DNA of 64,000 nt, from contig NC_079246.1 of the NCBI RefSeq assembly GCF_028009165.1, forward strand, positions 3,348,001-3,412,000. The letters run 5' to 3'. Every line of letters begins with the position of its first letter. Positions within the stretch are counted from its first letter, which is position 1. This document shows, one piece after another, positions 1 through 9,718 of this stretch. The position numbers were made by a program, and so were the translations under genes. This stretch comes from Akanthomyces muscarius (lineage: Eukaryota; Ascomycota; Sordariomycetes; Hypocreales; Cordycipitaceae). The notes beneath the pieces are model-generated. The model was not told the DNA's origin, made no database searches, and saw nothing but the letters and a program-made list of their open reading frames with translations.

Positions 1-829
1 GGATTTTCGTAAATGCCCCAATTGGAGAGATGGACACAGGAAGAGACTGCACAATGTGGAACAGCAAACGGTAGTTGTAGAGAAAGGTGCGGAGAGCGCT
101 ACTCTTGACCAGAGTGAAGATGGAAAGGACCCACGGGTGGTAGCCGTTACTCTCGAGACTGTGGAATGATTCCGAGTACGCGAGCTCGCCGATTATGTCA
201 AACGAGGTAAAGTTGAACCACTTGACAATATTGATGCTTTCCCCGCAGCGCTCAGTGAGACGATCAATGAAGAGGTCGACATACTGCAGGACGACGGTTT
301 CCTGCTCGGCGAGCGCGCTGTCGCTAAAGGCGTGCGCGAGTTGTCGGCGGATGCGCCGGTGCGTGTCTTTGGGTGCGTTGATGAGATTAAACTCGGAGTC
401 GCGAGTGGGAGTGAAGAATTTGTTAAACTCTTGCTTGCCCGTCTTGTGGCCGTAAATCTCGCGCCATCCGATGGCGCCGTCGACGGCGAGATGGTTCGGC
501 CCGATGCGGACAATGGGGCCGTACTTGCGGTGCAAGCGCGTGGCCCGGAAGTGTCCATTGCCAACAATGTAGTTGTTGTAGAGGTGAGGGAGGTACCAGG
601 CGGCCTGCAGCTTGGGTCCAGGATACTTGGCCAGCGGGTGAAACCAGATGCGGTAGATGGCCTGGAGGGCGAAATACACGAGCGCCTACGACACCGAATG
701 TGAGTTGAGCACAGGCTGGAAAATTCAGTCTTGAACAAGAGCGCAACCTACAGTACTGGCCGCGATGGCGACTTTATCACGCAGGGTGAGTTGGTGAGCC
801 CAGCTCGCGAGGTGCTGCGTCGAGAGCAT
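1..829 (-). CDS. Cytochrome P450, N-terminal part (cut by window edge)
   Basis: This is the 5' part of a microsomal cytochrome P450 monooxygenase. Exon 1 is 829-752 and exon 2 runs from 685 to the window edge. The intron 751-686 has GT-AG ends and joins in phase 0. An N-terminal membrane anchor (about residues 15-35) is followed by RIWFHPLAKYPGPK, the hallmark of the fungal CYP65/isotrichodermin C-15 hydroxylase-like group. Next come KYGPIVRIGPN and the C-helix region HRRIRRQLAHAFS. The ExxR and Cys-heme motifs would lie beyond base 1, so neither activity nor substrate can be judged. A TATA-like box lies 76 bp upstream of the ATG. Enzymes of this group often hydroxylate secondary metabolites, but no backbone synthase is visible here. 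The family call is firm; the role is unknown. Confidence 0.88.
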
Positions 830-904
830 TGCGAGCGGAATTGGTGTCGTTCTGAGGTGCTTAGTCTCTGGCTCAAAGAATATGGTAAGCTGGCGTTGCA
901 TTCG

Positions 905-912
905 TATTTATA
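905..912 (-). promoter_or_regulatory. TATA-like box of the P450 gene
   Basis: The minus strand reads TATAAATA 76 bp upstream of the P450 ATG at 829, a usual spacing for fungal TATA promoters. Position only; no transcript data. Confidence 0.4.
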
Positions 913-2517
913 AGAGCGACGACGATCGCCACACTACTTCAGACCGCCTACTACTGTACCGGCACTTTTGTTTTGTCACGAGCGAGATGAGTTAGAGAGC
1001 ACTGGAGGGGCCGCGGAGACAAGTTGGGGTAAATTAATGCAACACGACACAAGCCGCAGTTACTCGTATTAAAGCCCGAAGACCCGGCCTGGATGTAGAT
1101 ATGGTCGTCCGATTTATGCAAATCACCGGGCGAAGGCCAGCTGTGTCTACCGTATGCGAGTCCGTCATACTAACGTTAGGAGCCCTCGACAAGACGAGCG
1201 AATGGTATTCCGCGGATATGCAGGTTCCAACCCCATCACGCGTATGCTGCTGTAAGAAATTAAAGGGATCCGCGGACTCTCCGCACGTTTGGGCGAACGG
1301 CAGAGCAGCAATAATGATTGCGTGTCGCTGTTCAATGTAGGGTTACATTATATGCTGGCTTGGCCGCAGCGATGCAGAACTAGGCCCTCATTTTCTTGTT
1401 TTTCCCACTCCGCTGCTCATGCTGGCTCGGTGCCGGTCTCTTGTTAGCGTCCGCACTCGGCCGGGGTTAGCCCTTTCGCTCCGATGCAACCTGCAGTGAA
1501 AATTGCCAGCAAACATGTGTAGCATGACTGGTGGGCTTGATGAGATGACTCTGTCCTCGCCATGCGTCAACGGTTTTGCGGATTGCGACGTAGAGTCCAA
1601 TCTCCACAGCGGCCTACGGAGACGGCAAAAAGCATCTCAGGAAAGCATGTCATGGCCGAGATCCCAATTGCGGCCCGTCCGGCGGCAACACGACTGCCGA
1701 TATGCCGGCGTCGACACGATCCACTCCACCCCGCATGATCCGTTGAATGAGTCGGTGGCGCTGTGGTTCGATGATTCATCCAAGGTGTGCATGCGACCGT
1801 TGCTCAAATGCGATGGTGAATGTCTCCTGCTAACAACTGGACTCTGTTGTGATGCGTTGACGGATTCCTCCCGGAATGGGGCGCGACAGAGTTTGAACTT
1901 ACAGCAAGTAAAGACCGTCTGCTATTATGCTGTGGCGTCCATTATGAACAGTCTGGGCAAGACTGGTGGCGAGAGCCGCGAATCTTCGGGCAACAAGGGC
2001 ATCCCTTGGTTAGCCGCTCTTTGTTCCCTTTCTTATTTACTGTAATTTTAGTCTCATCTTTTATAGTAACGCGACAGCTGAAATGGAAAAGACAATTTAA
2101 TCGCCGTCCAATTGCCTGCCGTCACGCAGCTGCTCGCCCCCGAATGCCGCTCTCGCCGCCACCCACCAGGGCCTCCTAGCTAGTGTGGCGGCCAGTATTC
2201 CTTGCAGTCTCAACGCTCTCTTGTTACTTATACAGTGAACTTTACGTCGCAGCGCTAGCTTCATTTCTTTTTACATCTAGTATACAGTTAAAGAGCAACA
2301 ATACTATTACCTTAAATTTTCGCGTTTACACTACTATAGCGGCGATAAACCGCGCTCGCCGATCCTACTAGCTCGTGTAATTCACAAAGCCGAGAGCGTT
2401 ATCATTAGAAACGAAGTTGTACTTATTTAGCTGTTTTTTCTTGCCTTTTTATCAATCCACTTGCGGCCGTAACACTCAGCTATGGATTTATTGATAGGGT
2501 TGTGTCAGGCTAATGTG
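913..2517. other. Intergenic, no recognised gene
   Basis: This is normal-composition DNA between the P450 promoter and the transposon. The longest open frame, on the plus strand with an ATG at 1515 and a stop near 2045, encodes a product with no recognisable domain and no intron signals. I do not call it a gene. Confidence 0.5.
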
Positions 2518-2519
2518 TA

Positions 2520-2545
2520 CAGTGGGTCCAGGTAATTCCGCTCGC
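2520..2545 (+). repeat. Left terminal inverted repeat of the outer transposon
   Basis: A 26-bp inverted repeat that pairs with 4687-4713, preceded by the TA duplication at 2518-2519. Confidence 0.88.
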
Positions 2546-2564
2546 AAAACACCAAAATTATGTA

Positions 2565-3365
2565 CTAACGTCGGCCACCCCCTACGGAGCACCCCCACTT
2601 GGGAGCACCCTTTTCACACCAAAAAAGGGCTTTTAACAGGGACTATATATCTATAACTAAAGTACTAATAGGACTATAAAAATATAATTAAATCAGAAAT
2701 ATTATTTTATATCTAATTATTTACTTTCTAGATAGTAGCTAATTCTATTAAATTTAAATATTTAGTTAAAAAGAGAGAAAAGAAATTTACTAGTAAATAC
2801 TAGTAAACTAAAAGAGTTTTTAATTAAATAAAAAAAATAGTTATAACAGTATATTAATATAATTAAAACTTAAAAAAATCTAAGCTATATTATATATACT
2901 AGTATTATATTATATTATTATTAGAATACCTACTTTTATTAAGTATATCTAAAAAAGAGCTTACTTTCTAAAAGTCTTTATTAATAATATTAAGATAGAC
3001 TAATCTATATTATATAAGATATATATAGAGGCTAGTAGTTATTATCTAATTTTTAAAAATTAATAGCTATTTTAGTTCTAAACTTATTAAAGATTTTCTA
3101 GTGTTAAGAAAATACTAGTAATTATATACTAATCTTTAACATTTTTCTACCCTTAACTTTAATAATTTCTAAAATTAGAGGATAATTATTTATTAATAAA
3201 AGCTAAGTAGAAACTTTTTTATTAAGTATTTATATAAATACTAATATTTTATATATAATATTAAAGCTAAGTGGGATTGTTTTATTAGCTACTAAAAAGG
3301 TAGTGTTTTGGTGTAAAAAGGGTGCTCCTAAGTGGGGGTGCTCCGCAGGGGGTGGCCGACGTTAG
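2565..3365. mobile_element. Nested 0.8-kb TA-flanked inverted-repeat element (MITE-like)
   Basis: Near-perfect inverted repeats of about 60 bp begin CTAACGTCGGCCACCCCC and lie at 2565-2625 and 3305-3365. They differ by a few transitions and one length change. TA flanks both ends (2563-2564, 3366-3367), so this is a second TA-specific insertion, placed only about 20 bp inside the left repeat of the outer transposon. The roughly 680-bp core is extremely AT-rich and has no open frame, so the element is non-autonomous or fully decayed. The GC-rich ends contrast sharply with the core. Confidence 0.85.
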
Positions 3366-3428
3366 TACCAAAACGCGTCCCGTAGAAAATCAACACTCGA
3401 CTTTATAACCATAATTATCCCCCGCCAC

Positions 3429-4545
3429 GATGCCTAGATACACTTAAAATCCTAATTATAGTCCTTATAAGAGGGGAAAGGTATAGCGCCTCTAGTCTAT
3501 TAGTTATTCTTATAAAGACGTGGCGCGTATAGAGTGTGTACTAAAAGGGAGCGTCTCTAGTATCACAACACACTATAAACGCCAAATTAAGGGTTAGGAT
3601 AGACCCCGCCCTAGGCAGCTAAAGAAGATATCTAAACGCGATAAAAGACATATTATATAAATTATTAATAAAGAGCCTTTTATCTAAAACAGAATTCTTA
3701 TTAAACAGGCAAATATTCGTTATTCTATAATAACTCTAATTAGCTACTTAAAAAGCTAGGGTATCCTCTATAAGCGTATAATTTAACGGCCTAGATTGAT
3801 AACTAGATATATAGTAATTTATTAGAGATTTATATAAGAGTATCTTAGGAAGCTAATCTCTTTCTAGGTATACTGTTTTTTTTCTAATAAGGTCTCTATA
3901 GCATATAGTAATAATATAAAGACAAAGTGGTATTTTACTTAAAAGGTGTATTTTAGTAACCCTCTAGAGAATTAGCTATAACTTAATAACTAATAGGGTA
4001 TAGGATAAGAGATTTAATAAGGATAGAGTCTAGCTAAAGGCGCCCTAGGGCTGTAATTCTTTAATGTTTTAAGGCGTAGTTAGCACGTATAGGAGATCGT
4101 CTTTAATTGTAATATAAGGCGATCCTCTCTCCTGCTAAGGTAGTGTCTTTTTATAATTAGTACTTAACGTCCTACAGTCAGAATTACCTATAATTCTAAA
4201 ACCAGGAAATATATTTATATAGGATAACACTCCTATATATATAGCTTATAGAGTCTGAAATTAGTTATATAAGTTCACTCTAGGTACTAGCGTTAATATT
4301 ATAGACTAACTGCCTTATTCGCCTAATCTTAACCTTATTAAGAACATCTAGGTATTACTTAAAGAAAAAATTATTAACTACTATCTTAAGCTTAATAATA
4401 TACTAAATACGCCTAAATTATTTAATTTATTAGAAAGGGCTGCTATAAAGTGCTAAGAGGATTTTAGTGATAACCTTCTTTACTAGCTTATCTTAACGAT
4501 ACTATACTGTATTTAGGCTCTCTATAGTAATAGAGGATAGTACAT
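3429..4545 (+). pseudogene. Decayed Tc1/mariner transposase
   Basis: An ATG at 3429 opens a frame starting MPRYT, followed by many in-frame stops. The clearest remnant is 4304-4351. It reads D-stop-L-P-Y-S-P-N-L-N-L-I-K-N-I-stop and matches the family signature around the second catalytic Asp (D-W-P-P-Y-S-P-D-L-N-P-I-E-N-V-W). The changes there (W to stop, P to L) are C-to-T or G-to-A transitions, as RIP gives. The DDE remnant lies in a different frame from the ATG, so at least one indel has also occurred. The end near 4545 is approximate. It is non-functional, belonging to the cut-and-paste transposases with the DDE/D fold. Confidence 0.8.
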
Positions 4546-4686
4546 AAAGTATTAATTATATTAATTAACATAGAATTCGATACTTTCTTTATTCCTAATA
4601 TAATTTGTTTTTTATTACACTATTAGTGGCGCTATAGGCGTTTAAAATATCTAGTAGAAGGTACTGGTACCCCTCTCGAAATTATC

Positions 4687-4713
4687 GCGAGCGGAATTAC
4701 CTGGGACCCACTA
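4687..4713 (-). repeat. Right terminal inverted repeat of the outer transposon
   Basis: A 27-bp inverted repeat that pairs with 2520-2545 with one inserted C and one terminal transition, followed by TA at 4714-4715. Confidence 0.88.
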
Positions 4714-4890
4714 TAGATGTGAGTCACGCTGCAGCGTCATCAGCGCCCGTCAACAAAGGACCTCACTATAATCGTCCGCAGAGAAAGAGCTTCAAAACAT
4801 GCTTGTCCATCAAGGAGCTCCCAGAAAAAGTTTCATGCTCCTGACGCCGAGAAACCTTAGTATCTGAGATCGCCCGTGATCAGCCGTTGA

Positions 4891-5283
4891 AGCCATTTTG
4901 CAGATAACGAAGTACCCGCAGTTGAACTGCGGTCGCTGGAAACCGATGCCACTCAAGACACTGGCGCTTCTGATGAGGCAGAAGAGTTCATATCTAGTCA
5001 CCGAAAAATACTCCCAACGCACGAAATAGAGACTCAAATATTCGATGAGCTATCTGAAAAGCTGCTGGCAGACACTGACCTCAATTCACGACTGTATGCT
5101 TCTCTACGCCATGAGACTAGTCGGGACTTGGCATCGTGCGTCGCGGCTGCTGTGAAAGTGTTGAAGTACCTAACACCTATTTCCACGCCAGCAGGTGTGG
5201 ATTCACATTTTGCTGTACGCGACAAAAGAGCACCTTTCACATTTACAGGTAGGCATGTTGCCAGGCATAGAAACCCCGAATAG
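4891..5283 (+). pseudogene. Orphan open frame, possible exon or gene remnant
   Basis: A 130-codon stop-free frame on the plus strand without a start codon ends in TAG at 5281-5283. Its composition is protein-like: an acidic first half (about VELRSLETDATQDTGASDEA), then a mixed helical segment with Leu and Ala spacing. It begins just downstream of the dead transposon and is preceded by in-frame stops at 4858 and 4888. I do not recognise a family. It could be a last exon whose upstream part was disrupted by the insertion, or chance. Confidence 0.22.
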
Positions 5284-6612
5284 CTGTACGATGACATCGT
5301 TATCTATTGAGAGAAGAGCAGCAGCGAGGCGCGAATGGCTGGGGCTGATGCGTGCCGTATTCTCGATCATACAAGTTCCCACGTTGTGCACTGTTTCATC
5401 TCCTCAGTCGCTGTTTGGTGCATCTGTCCACGCGACTGACACACAAGACTTCTCGACGCCGTGTTTGCAGCCGCGTCGATTGAGGGCCAAAACGAAAAGG
5501 TTTACACGTGTTATTACGCTCTCGACTTAACGAGCTTATTGAAAGATCTGAAGGGGGCGCTAGATCTCTGGTTCCTCTCCAGGACCAGCTGGACAGTGGT
5601 GAAACAAGGTTGAGAGTTGAACATGCCAATAAGTATAGTTGATGGCTTGAGCTTGGGTGTAGGAAGAAACTTTTTTTTGCGGCTTGATAAAGGGTCCAGC
5701 CGAGGCCCGATGATGCACTAGCGTTGGGCGATTGCGGGATGTCCGATTCGTACGCGGCAGGCAATTGAGACACTTGCCTACGCGGGAAGGCTCATGCAAG
5801 GTGGAGAGAATGAAAGCGCGAGCCAGTATTTTTCGGCAGATTAGGCGGATGTGTGGCAGGGAAGAGAGTTTTGGACGCTGATAAGCTGTTGGTCTACAGT
5901 GCTGCTGGTTTGGAGCCTGTTGGAGGGTTCGGCTCCTGCGATGTTCCTGCATTAGTACAACTGGCAGCAGATGGAAATGTAACCGCAGTTAACAATGACC
6001 AAGTTTATCTTTGACTGTAGCAAGTGCTGCGAAATACAGCGCTTTGATTGTCCCAATTTGGACCGGCTTTCCTCCGCGGACTGAAGAGCAGAATTGATAA
6101 ACTCTAAATTGGACTACCAAGTTGCCGTTGAGCTATGCCGTGGTGGAGTAGAATATATCAGTAGTCGATTTCGGCTGAATGAAACCAGATTTGATGGATC
6201 ACTAAGCGGAATTTAGTCATTAATTCAATTGCAACCGACAGCAGTTAGCCGCCTCGGGCCTTGAGCCGCTACATCACGAGCTGCACTTAGCTTGGCTGCT
6301 AGCGGCCGAGGTCTTTTGTTCAAAGTTTGAGACAATATCCTTGGAAATTCTCTTCATTAGTCATGTGTATTCTAAGAGGCGATCGGCACAAGAACCGGCA
6401 CTCGAATAGGGTTCAACTCCGCGGACTCAGCGACGTACACAAGCGGCAATGTATCGCAGCCTATCTCCAGGCTTGCATTCCATCGATGCTAACGTATAAG
6501 TATCACTAAAGATCCTTGATTCAATGGTTGAAAATTCAGTCTTTATTATACCACCAAAACACTTCTTTCTCTCTAATTTCCTTTCCTCCACTGCGTCATT
6601 GCATCCTGCATC
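5284..6612. other. Intergenic upstream of the phenolic acid decarboxylase
   Basis: No convincing gene. Overlapping minus-strand frames (5396-5952) have a His/Ser/Pro/Arg-rich product with no domain and are treated as chance. The 5' leader of the next gene, pyrimidine-rich from about 6540, lies at the right end. Confidence 0.45.
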
Positions 6613-7155
6613 ATGGCACCGAAAACTGCGCTTCCCCATTTCCACTCCAACACTGCTCTCCATCCCTCTTTTGACCAAGACATTCGCGATCTTCACCTCA
6701 TCTACGACTATGACGCCCAAGACGACAACGGCAAACCGGAGAAGTGGCGCTACGAGATGTGGTTTTTTTCCGACTCGCGCATCGTCTATGCCATTCACGG
6801 CGGGCCCATGGCCGGACGCATCAACTACCAAACGGCCACGTACCAGTGCATCCGGCCCGGCGAGCTCTGGCAGTGCAACTGGCTCGAGGAGACGGGCACG
6901 ATTTGCTCTTTAGTCTATGATATCAAGCAGAAGAGGATTACCACGCTGCTGGGCTTCTCGCAGGGACACTGGGAGAATGCGGAGGCGGCGCATGGAGATA
7001 AGAGGAATCCGGCGGATTTGGAGCGTTGGAGAGGCTTGGCCAAGATTGGAACGCAGATTGACCGGTTCATGTTGTCGGAACAGGCGAATATTCTCGAGAC
7101 ATTCAAAGGGCCTGGTGATCTACAGCCGATAGGGGCAGATGCCCCAACATTTTAA
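6613..7155 (+). CDS. Phenolic acid decarboxylase (PAD family)
   Basis: This 180-residue intronless protein belongs to the calycin-fold phenolic acid decarboxylases. These remove CO2 from hydroxycinnamic acids such as p-coumarate and ferulate to give vinylphenols, without a cofactor. The conserved segments are in order: IYDYD (residues 30-34), WRYEMWFFSD (45-54), IHGGPMAGR (61-69) and WLEETGT (90-96). By alignment with the well-studied bacterial enzymes the catalytic set is Tyr31, Tyr33, Arg69 and Glu92, all present. The length fits the family. No signal peptide is seen, so it is probably cytosolic. The likely role is detoxification of plant phenolic acids. Its 3' end faces the convergent permease gene. 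Confidence 0.87.
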   Translation: MAPKTALPHFHSNTALHPSFDQDIRDLHLIYDYDAQDDNGKPEKWRYEMWFFSDSRIVYAIHGGPMAGRINYQTATYQCIRPGELWQCNWLEETGTICSLVYDIKQKRITTLLGFSQGHWENAEAAHGDKRNPADLERWRGLAKIGTQIDRFMLSEQANILETFKGPGDLQPIGADAPTF

Positions 7156-7727
7156 TTGAACTGGGCCATTTTGGACATTGAAGAGTGACTTGGACCGGAA
7201 CAGACTACTTATGTACGATTACCAAATCTTGTTTTTTATTCTGCCATCACCCTACACAGCACGTGGACGTAGCCAAGCCAAAAGATCTCCGCAAAACCTG
7301 CGACGCCAAAATGCTACAGTGCCGGAGCTAGTTAGTGTACGTTGGGCAGATGAACCAGTTCAAGGTTTAAATGCTCGGGGAACAAACGCACGCCCCGTCG
7401 CGGTTGGTTGGAGAAGAAAAGCAACGGCGAAAACTAGATGACTAGAATAAGAGCACAAGCAAACGACATCATGTGGTGAGACAGTCTTTTAGCAACAAAG
7501 AAAGGATCAAGAAAGTAAATAATGGGCTGCCAAGTTTGGGCGCATCGAGCACTAATCCCCGTATTGTAACCATTAGCATCAACTAGTTAGTCGTGACCTG
7601 CTGTATCGGCGGGTGGTCGAAACATGGCAAGGGTCGAAAGGAAGAGAAAAAATATATCGCACGGCTTATGGTCTGTATCTAGCGTCTAGTAAAGTCAAAG
7701 AAGGTATCGAAACGATGCATTGGGGAC
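7156..7727. other. Intergenic between two convergent genes
   Basis: The 3' regions of the decarboxylase (+) and the permease (-) meet here. No domain-bearing frame or structured RNA was recognised. Confidence 0.5.
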
Positions 7728-9718
7728 TCAATCGTCGACTGCACTGCGTTTTTGCTCTCCCACACTGTCAGAGTCAGTCGCGGTGCCCGATCCTCGCAGT
7801 CGCAGTTCCCCAGACTCGGTGTGGTCCGCATCCCACTGTGAGACGTCTGCCAGGGGCACTTTCACGAGCCTGTGCGTCGATGTCTTCTCGTCTTCGGTCG
7901 TCACAATCTCGGCACAGATCCGGTACCCCAGCCACTTGGGGAGGACATACATCCATGCCACATAGTACAGTCCGCATAGAACCATGCTGGGTACGTTAGT
8001 GTCTGAACTCGTCGGGTGGACTGGAAACACTTACATGCCGATGCCGACGACACAATACGTGGCGTACCAGAAGCTCACATCGCCGGCGTACGGACCGCCC
8101 TTCGGAGGCCACCACGGCATCACCAGGATAAATACCTGGATCAGCGTGAAGAAAATGAGCAGAATATCCCATACTTGAAACTGCGACTTGGGAATATTGC
8201 TCTTCTTGCGGCGGCGTCGAAGAATAAAGACACCAATCGCCATCGCAAAGACAAACATGCTGTTTCTACTCTAGTTAGCACAGCAGCGCCAAGATCACGA
8301 GAATCAACTCACGGGTAGGTCTGCAAATCGACAACAAATGTAAACGCATCGCCAGCCGGCGGCGCCACAATCATGAGAAAGGTCATTGCCCATTTCAGCG
8401 CGTACGGTCCAATCGGCGTTCCGAACGGCTTTGTCGACACCCAGAAATTGGTGCCCGGCAGCACGCCCTGTCGCCCAATCTCACGAATCATGCGCGACTG
8501 GCCAATCAGAACTGCGAGTAGATTGCCATAGGCGCTGAGAAGCACCAAAACATTCAGAACAGTCTCCGCGGCGCCAGATCCAAACACCTGCGTGAAGAAG
8601 ACGGCGGCGGCAATCTCCTTGGACTGGCCAAAGGCATCCTTGTCCACGGCGGAAAAGTATGCCACGTTGCAGAGCATGTACAGGACAGAGACTATCGCGA
8701 CGGAAATAAGACCGTGCTTTTTAATCGTGCGCACCGGGTCCTTGATCTCGTTGACAACGTTGAACGCATTCTGGTAGCCGCTGTACGAAAACGCAATGCT
8801 GACGAGGGCCGTGGACAGGTCGTTGCCATTTTTGGTGGTACCTTGGAAGGCGTCCTTGAAGTTGATGCCGGGATGGGGAACACGGGGCACGTTGCCGCCG
8901 AGGACGACGAATCCGGTGATGCTGATGAAGACGAGCGTGGCAACCTTGAACGCGCCGAGAATGTTGACTGCCCAGAGGGAATAGCGGTTGTGCACGACGA
9001 CGCCTATATGGTCAGCAGTTGGGCAGGGTAGGAAGACTGGGGACGTACAGATGGTGGCGGCCGTGTAGGCTGCGATTGCGACGCCCTTCATCTCCCAATC
9101 GGTGGGCGTCTTGTCGGCGATGCGCCAGACGTAGCGCGACAGCACGACGGCGTTGCTGCTGCTGAATGACAGAATCACAGACTGCACCGCGAAAGCAATG
9201 GGCAAGAAATACTTGGGTCGCGGGTATGCCTGCTCGAGATAGACGACCTCGGAGCCGCTGCGGTTGGGAAAGTAGCTCGAGAGCTCGAGATACGTGCCGA
9301 AGCCAGCGACAGCCATGGCCGCGCCGATGGCCCAGTATATAAGCGCGAGCCCGACCGAGCCCGTAGCCTTGAGAATGCTTCCCGCTGTGCAAGGATTAGG
9401 CAAGTGTCGGCATTTGTATTTTGGGGGATACTCACGGGTAGAAAAGATGCCAGTTCCGATCATCTGGTTAATGTTGAGAAAGATGATGGTCGCCCAGCCG
9501 ACGTTGTATCCCAGCGGCGAGCTGCTCTCGACCGGTGCGCCTGCTGCTTCCTGGTAGGCCGCGCCAGAGCCATTGCCGCCCTTGACACGCTCGTACGTCA
9601 GCTCACCGTCGTATATGATGCTGGGCTGGTCGACCGAGGATGCATTGGCGCTGCTCTGCGTGTACACGGTGGTCACGGCAGGTTCTTTGGTCGGCCGTAG
9701 CCGCTCTGTCCAACCCAT
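7728..9718 (-). CDS. LAT-family L-amino acid permease (methionine permease MUP3-like)
   Basis: This is a plasma-membrane amino acid transporter of the APC superfamily, about 597 residues. The five exons are 9718-9436, 9384-9049, 9003-8313, 8259-8035 and 7986-7728; all four introns are 45-53 nt with GT-AG ends and keep phase. The first transmembrane segment carries NQMIGTGIFSTPGSILKATG, the unwound substrate-binding helix typical of this family. Further segments include YSGYQNAFNVVNEI and a charged loop FILRRRRKKSN between late helices. The tail is hydrophilic and Ser/Asp-rich. The ATG at 9718 (MGWTERLRP) is the first in frame. A TATA-like run lies about 50 bp upstream. The exact substrate is inferred from the family. 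Confidence 0.87.

Larger units (their letters stand above)
2520..4713 (+). mobile_element. RIP-decayed Tc1/mariner-type DNA transposon
   Basis: The terminal inverted repeats are 2520-2545 (begins CAGTGGGTCC) and 4687-4713 (reverse complement begins TAGTGGGTCC). They are near-identical apart from one extra base and a terminal G-to-A change. Both ends are flanked by TA (2518-2519 and 4714-4715), the Tc1/mariner target-site duplication. Without the nested insertion at 2565-3365 the element is about 1.4 kb, normal for the family. The interior is a stop-riddled transposase on the plus strand. The many TAA/TAG codons at expected Trp and Gln positions fit RIP. The element is dead. Confidence 0.88.

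Noticed and set aside
1515..2045. 177-codon plus-strand frame
   Set aside because: No domain, signal peptide or intron signal, odd Cys distribution, and no TATA or leader features; chance remains the best explanation.
5396..5952. Two overlapping minus-strand frames
   Set aside because: Low-information Ser/His/Pro/Arg-rich products, mutually overlapping, no conserved motif.
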